DNA of 64,000 nt from Azorhizobium sp965227945 (GTDB lineage Bacteria; Pseudomonadota; Alphaproteobacteria; Rhizobiales; Xanthobacteraceae). The stretch is taken from assembly GCA_965227945.1 (NCBI GenBank), contig CBDDGQ010000005.1, forward strand, positions 1,054,001-1,118,000, written 5' to 3'. The position numbers and the translations under genes are program-made. A model generated the notes under the pieces. It had not been told where the DNA came from and did not search any database. It saw nothing but the letters and a program-made list of their open reading frames with translations. Shown here piece by piece: positions 16,480 through 25,203 of this stretch. Numbering within the stretch: the stretch's first letter is position 1; every line of letters starts with the position of its first letter.

Positions 16480-17748
16480 ATGAGCAAGACCGGCGGCAGC
16501 GACAGCAAGAACACGCTTTACTGCTCGTTCTGCGGCAAAAGCCAGCACGAGGTCCGCAAGCTCATCGCAGGGCCTACGGTCTTCATTTGCGACGAGTGTG
16601 TCGAGCTGTGCATGGACATCATTCGCGAGGAGAGCAAGTCCTCTCTCGTGAAGTCGCGGGATGGCATCCCGACCCCGAAGGAAATCCGCAAGGTCCTGGA
16701 TGACTATGTCATCGGCCAGGAGCATGCGAAGAAGGTCCTCTCGGTGGCGGTGCACAACCACTACAAGCGCCTGAACCACGCCTCCAAGCATGGCGATGTG
16801 GAGCTGGCCAAGTCGAACATCATGCTGATCGGGCCCACCGGCTCCGGCAAGACGCTGCTGGCCCAGACGCTGGCGCGCATCCTCGACGTGCCCTTCACCA
16901 TGGCCGACGCCACCACGCTGACCGAAGCCGGCTACGTGGGCGAGGATGTAGAGAACATCATCCTCAAGCTGCTCCAGGCCGCCGACTACAATGTGGAGCG
17001 GGCGCAGCGCGGCATCGTCTACATCGACGAAATCGACAAGATCAGTCGCAAGTCCGACAATCCGTCCATCACCCGCGACGTGTCGGGCGAGGGCGTGCAG
17101 CAGGCGCTGCTGAAGATCATGGAGGGCACGGTCGCCTCCGTGCCGCCCCAAGGCGGCCGCAAGCATCCGCAGCAGGAATTCCTGCAGGTGGACACCACCA
17201 ACATCCTGTTCATCTGCGGCGGCGCCTTCGCCGGGCTGGACAAGATCATCGCCACCCGGGGCAAGGGCGGCACCTCCATCGGCTTCGGCGCCAAGGTGGC
17301 GTCCGTTGAAGACCGTCGCCCCGGCGAAGTGTTCCGCGAAGTGGAGCCTGAGGATCTGCTGAAGTACGGCCTCATCCCCGAGTTCATCGGCCGCCTGCCG
17401 GTGCTGGCGACCCTGGGTGATCTGGACGAGGCGGCGCTCAAGCAGATCCTGTCCGAGCCCAAGAACGCGCTGGTGAAGCAGTATCAGCGCCTGTTCGAGA
17501 TGGAGAACGTGGATCTCACCATCCACGAGGAGGCCCTCGGCGCCATCGCCCGCAAGGCGATCGAACGCAAGACCGGCGCCCGCGGCCTGCGCTCCATCAT
17601 GGAAGGCATCTTGCTGGACACCATGTTCGATCTGCCGGGTCTGGAGGGCGTCGAAGAGGTGGTGATCAGCAAGGAAGTGGTCGAGCAGGGCGCCCGCCCG
17701 CTCTACATCTACGCAGACCGCGTCGGCGACGCCGGCGCCAGTGCGTGA
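16480..17748 (+). CDS. clpX: ATP-dependent Clp protease ATP-binding subunit ClpX
   Basis: 422 residues. The N-terminal zinc-binding domain has Cys15, Cys18, Cys37 and Cys40 (YCSFCGK…FICDEC). The AAA+ module has Walker A GPTGSGKT (118–125), Walker B IVYIDEIDKI near 180, the pore loop GYVGEDV and sensor regions; an IGFGAKV segment corresponds to the IGF ClpP-docking loop. It unfolds tagged substrates into ClpP. ATG 16480 is used because GGAG is then correctly spaced and homologues start MSK; an in-frame ATG lies six bases upstream. Confidence 0.98.
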   Translation: MSKTGGSDSKNTLYCSFCGKSQHEVRKLIAGPTVFICDECVELCMDIIREESKSSLVKSRDGIPTPKEIRKVLDDYVIGQEHAKKVLSVAVHNHYKRLNHASKHGDVELAKSNIMLIGPTGSGKTLLAQTLARILDVPFTMADATTLTEAGYVGEDVENIILKLLQAADYNVERAQRGIVYIDEIDKISRKSDNPSITRDVSGEGVQQALLKIMEGTVASVPPQGGRKHPQQEFLQVDTTNILFICGGAFAGLDKIIATRGKGGTSIGFGAKVASVEDRRPGEVFREVEPEDLLKYGLIPEFIGRLPVLATLGDLDEAALKQILSEPKNALVKQYQRLFEMENVDLTIHEEALGAIARKAIERKTGARGLRSIMEGILLDTMFDLPGLEGVEEVVISKEVVEQGARPLYIYADRVGDAGASA

Positions 17749-17792
17749 GGGGCTTTGCCCCCTGTTCTTCCCCCGCCGGTGCAAGGCGGGGG
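17749..17792 (+). terminator. Tandem stem-loops after clpX
   Basis: Directly after the clpX stop comes GGGGC-TTT-GCCCC (17749–17761), then a strong 8-bp stem CCCCCGCC/GGCGGGGG with a 7-base loop (17770–17792). Only a short T-containing run follows, so termination may be partial, which would fit lon having its own promoter. Confidence 0.5.
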
Positions 17793-17856
17793 AGGGGTCT
17801 GTTAACGCCTTGGGACAGACGCTGGAACGGTCCGCGTTGGGATTGTTTCCGGCGAC

Positions 17857-17885
17857 CTTGAAAGCCTCTGGCGCGCTCTCCATTT
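17857..17885 (+). promoter_or_regulatory. Heat-shock (sigma-32/RpoH) promoter of lon
   Basis: CTTGAAA, a perfect sigma-32 -35 element, is followed after 14 bp by CTCCATTT, matching the -10 consensus CCCCATNT at all but one position. It lies about 155 bp upstream of the lon ATG, in a gene known to be heat-inducible in other proteobacteria. The alphaproteobacterial -10 consensus is looser, so the close match to the enterobacterial form is notable. Confidence 0.75.
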
Positions 17886-18039
17886 CTGTAGAGAAGATTC
17901 CGGTCAACGGGTCTCGGTTCCTCTGCCTCCCGCGGATGTTTCCCCCCGCATCAGCATTGAAATCCCGATCCCGTCCCGGCTGCGCCATGCAGGCGGATCA
18001 TCTTCCGTCTGCATGGGCGCCTTATGAAAGGATTGGGTC

Positions 18040-20466
18040 ATGACGAGCCCGAAGCCGCGCCCCCCCCTCGTTCCCGGCGTCGCCCAGACGTTCCCGGTGC
18101 TCCCGCTGCGGGACATCGTGGTGTTTCCGCATATGATCGTCCCCCTGTTCGTGGGTCGCGAGAAGTCGATCCGCGCCCTTGAAGAGGTGATGCGCGGCGA
18201 CACCTACATTCTGCTGGCCACGCAGGAGAACGCCTCCGACGACGATCCCTCCACCGACGCCATCTATCGTGTCGGCACGCTGGCGACCGTCCTGCAGCTG
18301 CTGAAGCTGCCCGACGGTACCGTCAAGGTGCTGGTGGAAGGCGTCACCCGCGCCCAGGTGGTGCAATATACCGATCGCTCCGACCTCTATGAGGCGGAAG
18401 CCATCACCCTCGACGACGATGCCGGCGACCCGGTGGAGGCGGAAGCCCTCGCCCGCTCGGTGGTCAACGAGTTCGAGAACTATGTGAAGCTCAACAAGAA
18501 GGTGTCGCCCGAAGTGGTGGGCGTCGTCGGCCAGATCGACGACCACGCCAAGCTTGCCGACACCATCGCCTCGCATCTCGCGGTGAAGATCCCCGAGAAG
18601 CAGGCCGTGCTGGAGACCATCAAGGTCGCCGACCGGCTGGAGAAGGTGCTGGGCCTGATGGAGAGCGAGATCTCCGTGCTCCAGGTGGAGAAGCGCATCC
18701 GCACGCGGGTGAAGCGCCAGATGGAGAAGACCCAGCGCGAATACTATCTCAACGAGCAGATGAAGGCGATCCAGAAGGAACTCGGCGACGAGGACGGCAA
18801 GGACGACCTCCAGGAGCTGGAAGACCGGATCAAGCGCACCAAGCTGACCAAGGAAGCGCGCGAGAAGGCCACCCACGAGCTCAAGAAGCTGCGCCAGATG
18901 TCGCCCATGTCGGCGGAAGCCACCGTGGTGCGCAATTATCTGGATTGGCTGCTGTCGATCCCGTGGAGCGTCAAGAGCAAGGTCAAGAAGGACCTGCCGT
19001 TTGCTCAGTCGGTGCTGGACGCCGATCACCATGGCCTGGACAAGGTCAAGGAGCGGATCGTCGAGTATCTGGCGGTGCAGAGCCGCGCCAATAAGCTGAC
19101 CGGCCCGATCCTGTGCCTGGTCGGTCCTCCGGGCGTGGGCAAGACCTCGCTGGGCAAGTCCATCGCCAAGGCGACGGGCCGTGAGTTCGTGCGCGTCTCT
19201 TTGGGCGGCGTGCGCGACGAAGCGGAGATCCGTGGTCACCGGCGGACCTATATCGGCTCCATGCCGGGCAAGATCATCCAGTCCATGCGGAAGGCCAAGA
19301 AGTCCAATCCGCTGTTCCTGCTGGATGAGATCGACAAGATGGGCGCCGATTTCCGCGGCGATCCGTCCTCGGCCCTGCTGGAAGTCCTGGATCCCGAGCA
19401 GAACGGCACCTTCGCCGATCACTATCTGGAAGTGGATTACGACCTTTCCAACGTGATGTTCGTGACCACCGCCAACACCCTCAACATCCCGCCAGCCTTG
19501 CTGGACCGGATGGAGGTGATCCGCATCGCCGGATACACCGAGGACGAGAAGCTGGAGATCGCGCGCAAGCATCTGATCCCCAACACCATGCAGAAGCATG
19601 GGCTGCAGCCCAAGGAATGGGCCATTGACGACGCAGCCCTGCTGCAGGTCATCCGCCGCTATACGCGGGAGGCCGGCGTGCGCAATCTGGAGCGTGAGAT
19701 GTCCACCCTCGCCCGCAAGGCGGTGAAGGACCTCATCATCTCCAAGAAGAAGACGGTGAAGGTGACCGCCAAGAACCTCGAGGACTTCCTCGGCGTGCCG
19801 CGCTACCGGTATGGCGAGATCGAGCGCGAGGATCAGGTGGGTGTGGTCACGGGCCTGGCCTGGACCGAGGTGGGCGGCGAGCTGCTGACCATCGAAGGCG
19901 TCATGATGCCCGGCAAGGGCCGCATGACGGTGACCGGCAACCTGAAGGAAGTGATGAAGGAGTCCATCTCCGCGGCCGCATCTTATGTGCGCTCGCGGGC
20001 CGTGGACTTCGGCATCGAGCCGCCTTTGTTCGAGCGCCGGGACATCCACGTCCATGTGCCGGAGGGGGCAACCCCGAAGGACGGGCCGTCGGCGGGTGTC
20101 GCCATGGTCACCACCATCGTCTCCGTGCTCACGGGCATCCCCGTGCGCCGCGACGTGGCGATGACCGGCGAGATCACCTTGCGCGGTCGGGTGCTGCCCA
20201 TTGGCGGCCTCAAGGAGAAGCTGCTGGCCGCTTTGCGCGGCGGCATCAAGCGGGTGCTGATCCCCGAGGAGAACGCCAAGGATCTGGCGGACATCCCGGA
20301 CAATGTGAAGAACGCGCTGGAGATCATTCCGGTGACGCACATGGATGAGGTGCTCACCCACGCTTTGGTGCGCCGTCCCGACCCGATTTCCTGGACGGAA
20401 CGTCCGGTGAGCGGCGCGGAAGCGGTGGTGGCCGAGGACGATGCCACCGGTGTGGTCGCTCACTGA
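18040..20466 (+). CDS. lon: ATP-dependent protease La
   Basis: 808 residues, full-length LonA. An N-terminal substrate-binding domain starts FPVLPLRDIVVFPHMIVPLFVGR; the AAA+ domain has Walker A GPPGVGKTS and Walker B NPLFLLDEIDKM; the C-terminal protease domain has the Ser–Lys dyad (Ser in PKDGPSAGVAMVT, Lys in LPIGGLKEKLLAA). It degrades misfolded and regulatory proteins. It sits between clpX and hupB with its own heat-shock promoter and a strong terminator. Confidence 0.98.
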   Translation: MTSPKPRPPLVPGVAQTFPVLPLRDIVVFPHMIVPLFVGREKSIRALEEVMRGDTYILLATQENASDDDPSTDAIYRVGTLATVLQLLKLPDGTVKVLVEGVTRAQVVQYTDRSDLYEAEAITLDDDAGDPVEAEALARSVVNEFENYVKLNKKVSPEVVGVVGQIDDHAKLADTIASHLAVKIPEKQAVLETIKVADRLEKVLGLMESEISVLQVEKRIRTRVKRQMEKTQREYYLNEQMKAIQKELGDEDGKDDLQELEDRIKRTKLTKEAREKATHELKKLRQMSPMSAEATVVRNYLDWLLSIPWSVKSKVKKDLPFAQSVLDADHHGLDKVKERIVEYLAVQSRANKLTGPILCLVGPPGVGKTSLGKSIAKATGREFVRVSLGGVRDEAEIRGHRRTYIGSMPGKIIQSMRKAKKSNPLFLLDEIDKMGADFRGDPSSALLEVLDPEQNGTFADHYLEVDYDLSNVMFVTTANTLNIPPALLDRMEVIRIAGYTEDEKLEIARKHLIPNTMQKHGLQPKEWAIDDAALLQVIRRYTREAGVRNLEREMSTLARKAVKDLIISKKKTVKVTAKNLEDFLGVPRYRYGEIEREDQVGVVTGLAWTEVGGELLTIEGVMMPGKGRMTVTGNLKEVMKESISAAASYVRSRAVDFGIEPPLFERRDIHVHVPEGATPKDGPSAGVAMVTTIVSVLTGIPVRRDVAMTGEITLRGRVLPIGGLKEKLLAALRGGIKRVLIPEENAKDLADIPDNVKNALEIIPVTHMDEVLTHALVRRPDPISWTERPVSGAEAVVAEDDATGVVAH

Positions 20467-20495
20467 GCGATTACAAGGACTTAAGAGGACCTGGC

Positions 20496-20530
20496 GGGCG
20501 GCGCGATCTTCGCGCCGCCCGTTTTCTTTT
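20496..20530 (+). terminator. Rho-independent terminator of lon
   Basis: A perfect 10-bp stem GGGCGGCGCG/CGCGCCGCCC with loop ATCTT, followed by GTTTTCTTTT. It begins 30 bp after the lon stop and is the clearest intrinsic terminator in the window. Confidence 0.95.
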
Positions 20531-20675
20531 GGGGCGGAAACCGTGGGAAATCCTTCATTTATGCGGGTTTGTGGCGCTTGCCGCTTGCAAAAGCCACATT
20601 TTCCGTAAAGCTTCCCGCGCATCGGGGTGGCGAAAGCCGCACGATTCGAAGAGAGACAATGGAAGGAACGGTCAC

Positions 20676-20954
20676 ATGACCACCAAGAACGAACTGATCG
20701 CCGCGGTGGCCGAAGAGGCCAAGCTCACGAAGGCGGCTGCGGCGGCTGCAGTGGACGCGACGTTCGACATCATCGCCAAGGCGCTGCAGGACGGTGAAGA
20801 AGTGAAGCTGATCGGCTTCGGCTCCTTCTCGGTGGTGAGCCGCGCTGCCCGTGAGGGTCGCAACCCCCGCACCGGCAAGCCGGTGAAGATCAATGCGTCC
20901 AAGGCTCCGAAGTTCACGCCCGGCAAGGGCCTGAAGGAAGCCGTCAACGGCTGA
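20676..20954 (+). CDS. hupB: DNA-binding protein HU
   Basis: 92 residues, standard HU length. MTTKNELIAAVAEEAKLTKA at the start, IGFGSFSVVSRAAREGRNPR spanning the conserved GFGSF and the DNA-binding arm, and PVKINASKAPKFTPGKGLKEAV at the end. HU bends and compacts DNA as a dimer. AAGGAA precedes the ATG. The gap from the lon terminator (about 145 bp) leaves room for a separate promoter. Confidence 0.96.
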   Translation: MTTKNELIAAVAEEAKLTKAAAAAAVDATFDIIAKALQDGEEVKLIGFGSFSVVSRAAREGRNPRTGKPVKINASKAPKFTPGKGLKEAVNG

Positions 20955-20969
20955 TCCGACGTTCCGTGC

Positions 20970-21000
20970 GGCGCTCCCCTGCACATGCAGGCGGAGCGCC
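20970..21000 (+). terminator. Stem-loop after hupB
   Basis: GGCGCTCC (20970–20977) pairs with GGAGCGCC (20993–21000) around an inner CCTGC-ACAT-GCAGG helix, giving a 13-bp composite stem with one unpaired C. No U-tract follows; probably a weak terminator or 3'-end stabiliser for the abundant hup mRNA. Confidence 0.5.
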
Positions 21001-21231
21001 CCGGCGCGGCCGCTGCAGCGGGATCGTCGATCTCCCGCTTGGACGGCTAGGTTTGCCAGCTGAGGGACCGCGCAGGCCATCGCCAGGCCCCTGGCGCCTC
21101 GGTCCATGATCTTCTCCCCGCCGATTCTTCGTTGAGGCCCGCGCGCCGGCCGGGCTCCTGCCAGCTTGCGTGTCGTCCGGGCCAGTCCCATGACTGCCGT
21201 GCGGAGGCTTCGGGCCGGGGCAGGGGCGGAC

Positions 21232-21819
21232 ATGGTGGCAATGCGAATCCTGGTGACCGGCGCCTCAGGTGCCGGCGTCACCACCTTGGGCCGGGCGCTG
21301 GCTCGGTGCCTGGGCGCCGGTCATCTCGACATTGACGATTACGACTGGCTGCCCACCGACCCCCCGTACCGAATCCGACGCCCCACGGCTGAACGGCTTC
21401 GCCTGCTGTCTGCTGATCTTCAGGCCAGCCCGCACTGGGTCATGTCCGGATCGCCGGATGGCTGGGGCGAGCCACTATTGGCCGATGCCACGCTTGCGGT
21501 GCTGGTGGACACGCCCACCGATCTCCGCCTGGCACGCCTGCGGGCCCGGGAAGCCGCCCGCTTTGGCGATCGCATCCGCCCCGGCGGCGACATGGCCGAG
21601 CAGCATGCCGACTTCCTGGCCTGGGCGGAGGGATATGACACCGGCGCCTGCACCAGTCGCAATCGGGCGCGGCATGCGCGGTGGCTGGCCGCCTTGGGGC
21701 TGCCCCTGGCGCAGGTCAGCGGCCTGATCAGCACGGACGAGCAGGTGGCCTGGCTGATCGCGCGGGCCGTTGTCCGCGGACCGGCGGGGGGACGGGACCC
21801 GTCCCCGACGGAGGCGTGA
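21232..21819 (+). CDS. P-loop NTPase, adenylate-kinase-like (FlaR/topology-modulation type)
   Basis: About 195 residues. MRILVTGASGAGVTTLGRAL is a Walker A (GASGAGVTT), followed by HLDIDDYDWLPTDPPY, the substrate-side segment of small kinase-like ATPases. WVMSGSPDGWGEPLLADATLAV and LVDTPTDLRLARLRAREAARFG supply the strand and the lid arginines. Such proteins are usually annotated AAA family ATPase or topology modulation protein; the true substrate is unknown. ATG 21232 (GGGGCGGA upstream) or 21241 are both possible. Confidence 0.75.
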   Translation: MVAMRILVTGASGAGVTTLGRALARCLGAGHLDIDDYDWLPTDPPYRIRRPTAERLRLLSADLQASPHWVMSGSPDGWGEPLLADATLAVLVDTPTDLRLARLRAREAARFGDRIRPGGDMAEQHADFLAWAEGYDTGACTSRNRARHARWLAALGLPLAQVSGLISTDEQVAWLIARAVVRGPAGGRDPSPTEA

Positions 21820-21930
21820 AGCAGTGACGACCGCAGGTCGTGCCAATTGGGGTTGGTGGCGGGTGCTCTTGCGCCTCTGCGCGGCCGGTGGTTAAACCGC
21901 CGGGCGCGAGCGGCCACGGCGGCGGTGCGA

Positions 21931-22006
21931 GGGCGGTTAGCTCAGTTGGTAGAGCATCTCGTTTACACCGAGAGGGTCGGCGGTTCGAGCCCGTCACCGC
22001 CCACCA
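21931..22006 (+). tRNA. tRNA-Val (anticodon TAC)
   Basis: 76 bases. Acceptor GGGCGGT/ACCGCCC, D arm TAGCTCAGTTGGTAGAGC, anticodon stem TCTCG/CGAGA with loop TTTACAC (TAC at 21964–21966), T arm CGGTTCGAGCCCG, encoded CCA. All canonical features are present. Confidence 0.97.
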
Positions 22007-22196
22007 TGCCTTGATCCCCTGCACTTCATATCAGAGCGGCCCTGGCGGCGGGCAGCCGAGGGCGTGCGTCCGCGGGGCGCCGCCGAGCGCAGCTGAAGCC
22101 GCTCGGGGGCTCCGACTTGGCGCGCAATATGCCTAGTGAGGCCGCAGAGCGGACCCTTGGCGGGTTTCCGACATCGCATCCCATCAGGAGCGTCGC

Positions 22197-22661
22197 GTGG
22201 CCGCATTGCAGGAAATCGGGACCGTCATCGCCTTGGCACCGGCCAAGCCCACCGGATTGGCGGAGCTGGGCGTGCCCTTGGACCCCTCCAGCGTGGTGAA
22301 GAAGGGGCGGGCGCACGAATTCGCCCAGCTTCTGGCCGACGGCACCATCGGCCGGCGGTTCCAGGATCTGCGGGTCACCGCCATCCAGACGCAGGAGGCC
22401 GCGGCGCCGTCCGCCAAGGTCTTTGTCCAGTTCGAGGTGTTTGGCGACAATACCGCGGTGCTCGACGACGGGTCCGGGTTCCAGGCGCGGCTGTTTGCCG
22501 GTGATGCGCTCCTCGCGGATCTCACCTCCAGCGCCCTGTTCCTCCCCTATGGCAATTTCTGGTACGCGAACCGCTTCGTGTTCGACGTGCCGGCCATCGC
22601 CCTCGCGCAGGCCGACCGGTTTGAGTTCATCGCCACATCCGAAGACGTGCGCGCGCTCTAG
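22197..22661 (+). CDS. Conserved hypothetical protein (154 aa)
   Basis: A GTG start with a perfect AGGAG eleven bases upstream. I do not recognise the family. The sequence is soluble, with alternating strands in the second half (KVFVQFEVFGDNTAVLDDG, GFQARLFAGDALLADL) and an aromatic stretch FLPYGNFWYANRFVFDVP, suggesting a beta-rich fold. No signal peptide, no cysteines. It heads a run of four closely spaced plus-strand genes, with 13 bp to the next. Confidence 0.6.
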   Translation: MAALQEIGTVIALAPAKPTGLAELGVPLDPSSVVKKGRAHEFAQLLADGTIGRRFQDLRVTAIQTQEAAAPSAKVFVQFEVFGDNTAVLDDGSGFQARLFAGDALLADLTSSALFLPYGNFWYANRFVFDVPAIALAQADRFEFIATSEDVRAL

Positions 22662-22674
22662 GGCGGTCGGACCC

Positions 22675-23553
22675 ATGACGCAGATGCCGGACGACTTCGC
22701 CTCCCGCTGGCTGCAACTGGATCCCGGCCTGGGCCTGCTGCGCTTGTCGGCGCTCTATGCCGAGCGGGGCGCCCGCCCCGACGACGACACGCTGAACGCC
22801 ATCTTCCTGCATGTGGAGGCGGGCGCGCTGGCCCAGCGGCCGGCGCAGGCCATGTGGCCGGAACTGGCCGCCGGCCTGATGGCCCCGCAGCCGGGCATGA
22901 TGATCCAGGTGCTGCGGGAGTCCGGGGTGCTGCAGGTCATCCTGCCGGAGGTGGTGCGCCTGTTCGGCGTGCCGCAGATGGCGGACGAGGGCGGCGAAGT
23001 GGATATGGGCCTGCATCTGATGCGGACCTTGAACGAAACCGCCCGCCTGGGCGCGCCGCTGGCGGTGCGCTTTGCAGTGCTGGTGATGCATGTGGGCAAG
23101 TGGGATTCGCCGCCCGAGCATCTGCCCGTGCACTATCGGCACGGGGAGCGCGGCGGCCCGCGCATCGATGACATCTGCAGCCGGTTCGGGGTGCCGGACG
23201 CCTGTCGCGACATGGCCCATCTGGCGCTCGCCGAGGCCGAGCGGGTGCACCGTGTATCCAACGTGCGCGCCGGGCCCATCGCCGCTTTGCTGGACCGCCT
23301 CGGCGCCTTCGACCGGCCGGCGCGCTTCCGCCACCTGCTGCTGCTGTGCCTGTGCGACTACGCCGCCTATGACCGGCCGGTGGCGCGGGCCTATGCCAAA
23401 GCCGCCATTCTGGAGACGGCGCTGGCGGCCTGCACCGCGCAGGATCGGCGGGATCCTTCAGACCGCACGGGCGCGGGGAACGGGCAGCGGCTTGCGGCCC
23501 ATGCCGCCGCCATCGCGCAGGCCCTCCATTCCGTGCGCTGGGCCAGCGAGTAA
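22675..23553 (+). CDS. Orphan HD-like domain protein related to the C-terminal half of CCA-adding enzyme
   Basis: 292 residues. The sequence resembles the middle and HD part of multifunctional CCA tRNA nucleotidyltransferase: MWPELAAGLM…IQVLRESGVLQVILPEVVRLFGVPQ, then GLHLMRTLNETARLGAPLAVRFAVL and GVPDACRDMAHLALAEAERVH. The nucleotidyltransferase head is absent and the HDxGKG motif has become MHVGKWD, losing the metal-binding Asp. It is probably not a tRNA nucleotidyltransferase or phosphohydrolase; a recruited helical domain is likelier. The gene lies in the block 22197–24806. Confidence 0.65.
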   Translation: MTQMPDDFASRWLQLDPGLGLLRLSALYAERGARPDDDTLNAIFLHVEAGALAQRPAQAMWPELAAGLMAPQPGMMIQVLRESGVLQVILPEVVRLFGVPQMADEGGEVDMGLHLMRTLNETARLGAPLAVRFAVLVMHVGKWDSPPEHLPVHYRHGERGGPRIDDICSRFGVPDACRDMAHLALAEAERVHRVSNVRAGPIAALLDRLGAFDRPARFRHLLLLCLCDYAAYDRPVARAYAKAAILETALAACTAQDRRDPSDRTGAGNGQRLAAHAAAIAQALHSVRWASE

Positions 23554-23572
23554 TGTCCGGGAGGCATGCCCC

Positions 23573-24430
23573 ATGAGCCTCGATCTCATCCGCCTGGGCA
23601 AGCTGCTGGCGCTCGCCGGCAGCGAGAACGAGGGCGAGGCGGCGGCGGCCATCCGCAAGCTCAAGGCGCATCTGTCGTCGGAAGGGTTGAGCTTGACCGA
23701 TCTTGGCCAGCGGCTGATGGCCCAGGGTCCTCAGCGGCCGGAGGGCGACCGCCAAGGGCCCGCGCGCGATCCGGCCGCCGCCAGCTTCACGGATGAGGCG
23801 GGGGTCGTCTGGCCCAGCCAGGAGGCCCATGACAAATTCCAGGCGGCGGTCGCGGCCCGCCGCGAGAAGGACTGGCAGCGCACCGCGCCCGAGCGCACCG
23901 CGCTCGTTGCCCGCTATGGCTCGCGCGAGGCCGCGCTCGCTCGCAGCGCACGAGAGCAGCTGGTGCACGATGCGGTGGCGGACCTTCTGGTGCGCCAGGA
24001 TCCCGATGTGGATCCGCCCGGGCGTTGGCACGCCAGCCTCGACGGCTGGGATCGTAGTCTCCTCCACCCGTCCGAGCGGGTGCTGGCCCGCATCGCCCAA
24101 GCCTTCCCGCTACCCACCACCGTGCGGGAGGCCAAGGACGAATACGACTACTGGATCGAGCGCTCGCGCGAGCTGGAGATGCTCATGGGCCGGCCGGCGG
24201 ATCCCCAATTGGACCTGCCCGCCATCTGCCGCGCGCAGCGGGTGCAGGCGCTCTATCAGCGGGAATTGCCCATCCGCTCCATCGACGATCTGCACCTGCG
24301 CCTGCAGTTCTCGGTCAGCCCCGAATGGCGGGACGACACCGGCGAAGGGTTGCCGCTGATCCTCGAGGCCTTCGAGGCGCTGGTCATCGCCCCCGCTGCG
24401 GCGGAGGCCGAGGCGCCGCAGCAGAGCTGA
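23573..24430 (+). CDS. Hypothetical protein with DUF2786-like N-terminus
   Basis: 285 residues with GGGAGG 10 bases before the ATG. Residues ~5–45 (IRLGKLLALAGSENEGEAAA…LSSEGLSLTDL) resemble the DUF2786 helical motif. The middle is rich in charged helices (AHDKFQAAVAARREKDWQRT) and the rest matches nothing I know. No catalytic motif or membrane segment. 19 bp after the HD-like gene, so probably cotranscribed. Confidence 0.55.
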   Translation: MSLDLIRLGKLLALAGSENEGEAAAAIRKLKAHLSSEGLSLTDLGQRLMAQGPQRPEGDRQGPARDPAAASFTDEAGVVWPSQEAHDKFQAAVAARREKDWQRTAPERTALVARYGSREAALARSAREQLVHDAVADLLVRQDPDVDPPGRWHASLDGWDRSLLHPSERVLARIAQAFPLPTTVREAKDEYDYWIERSRELEMLMGRPADPQLDLPAICRAQRVQALYQRELPIRSIDDLHLRLQFSVSPEWRDDTGEGLPLILEAFEALVIAPAAAEAEAPQQS

Positions 24431-24500
24431 GGGGCGCCAAAGGGCAGGCGGCAACCCGGCCATCGTGCGCGGGTCGGGTTGGCCAACGGAGGAAGGATGC

Positions 24501-24806
24501 ATGACCTATCCACGGGTGACGCGCGTCTCGCATCGCTGGCTCGGCGAGATGCTGCGGATGATGCTGAGCGAGCAGCTGTTCCTCGATCTCACCCTGGAGG
24601 AGGGCCGCACCTTGTCACGGGCCTTCACCGCCGTGGCGCATGACTGGCGGCGCACGGATGTCGTCTATCTGAGCCCGGTGGGCAGCGACGGCGATTTCTC
24701 TGCCGCCGTCAGTGCCCATGGGCTGGATGTGGAAACGTCGGACGGTGGCCAGCATCTGGACTGGGACGCGGTCACTGAGCTGGCCGAGCGCCTGGCGGTG
24801 GAGTGA
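24501..24806 (+). CDS. Small hypothetical protein (101 aa)
   Basis: Preceded by GGAGGAAGG, a very strong ribosome site. Soluble and acidic; helical N-terminus (WLGEMLRMMLSEQLFLDLTL) and a beta-like second half (DVVYLSPVGSDGDFSAAVSA). No recognised family. It ends the four-gene block 70 bp after the DUF2786-like gene. Confidence 0.55.
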   Translation: MTYPRVTRVSHRWLGEMLRMMLSEQLFLDLTLEEGRTLSRAFTAVAHDWRRTDVVYLSPVGSDGDFSAAVSAHGLDVETSDGGQHLDWDAVTELAERLAVE

Positions 24807-24935
24807 GCGGCCGCGCGAGGCTGCGAGGGCCCGAGGCTGGCGTCGGAACAACGCCCTGTCTTGATCCTGCGGCGCAAGGGGCGGGCAGGGGCGGGCGATC
24901 CTGTGCCTCGGCTGGGCGACCCCGCGCCTCGCCCG

Positions 24936-25160
24936 TCAGGACGGTGCCGGCGGCGAGGGCCGGTCATTCTGCCCGGCCCCGTCCGCCGTCGCGGTGAGGA
25001 CCTCCACCTTGCGGGCGATGGCCCGCCAGGTTTCCGCGGCGTCGCTCTTGCCGCACAGCTCGAAGCTGTGCGCCATCTCCGCCGCGAAGGCCACGCCCTC
25101 CGCGCCGTATTGCTCGGCGATGATCCAGGCGGTCTGCCAGACATCGGTTTCGCGCGCCAT
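24936..25160 (-). CDS. Small hypothetical protein (74 aa)
   Basis: Starts MARETDVWQTAWIIAEQYG and continues AAEMAHSFELCGKSDAAETW, an amphipathic-helix pair of a kind common in small alphaproteobacterial proteins of unknown role; the tail is Pro/Ser-rich. It lies 43 bp downstream of the reductase gene on the same strand and may be cotranscribed. Codon use looks normal for the window. Confidence 0.5.
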   Translation of the reverse strand: MARETDVWQTAWIIAEQYGAEGVAFAAEMAHSFELCGKSDAAETWRAIARKVEVLTATADGAGQNDRPSPPAPS

Positions 25161-25203
25161 GGCGGCTCTCGCGCTCAACGCTGCGCCGGCCTCTTCGCCG
25201 TGG

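Noticed and set aside
18022..20622. A very long open frame on the minus strand opposite lon (about 866 codons)
   Set aside because: It is the antisense shadow of a high-GC gene with strong third-position bias. The protein is His/Gly/Arg/Leu-rich without any known motif, while the plus strand is unmistakable Lon.
22675..23553. Calling this gene cca (tRNA nucleotidyltransferase)
   Set aside because: The nucleotidyltransferase head with its GSxxR/DxD motifs is missing and the HD motif is broken; only the later domain is similar.
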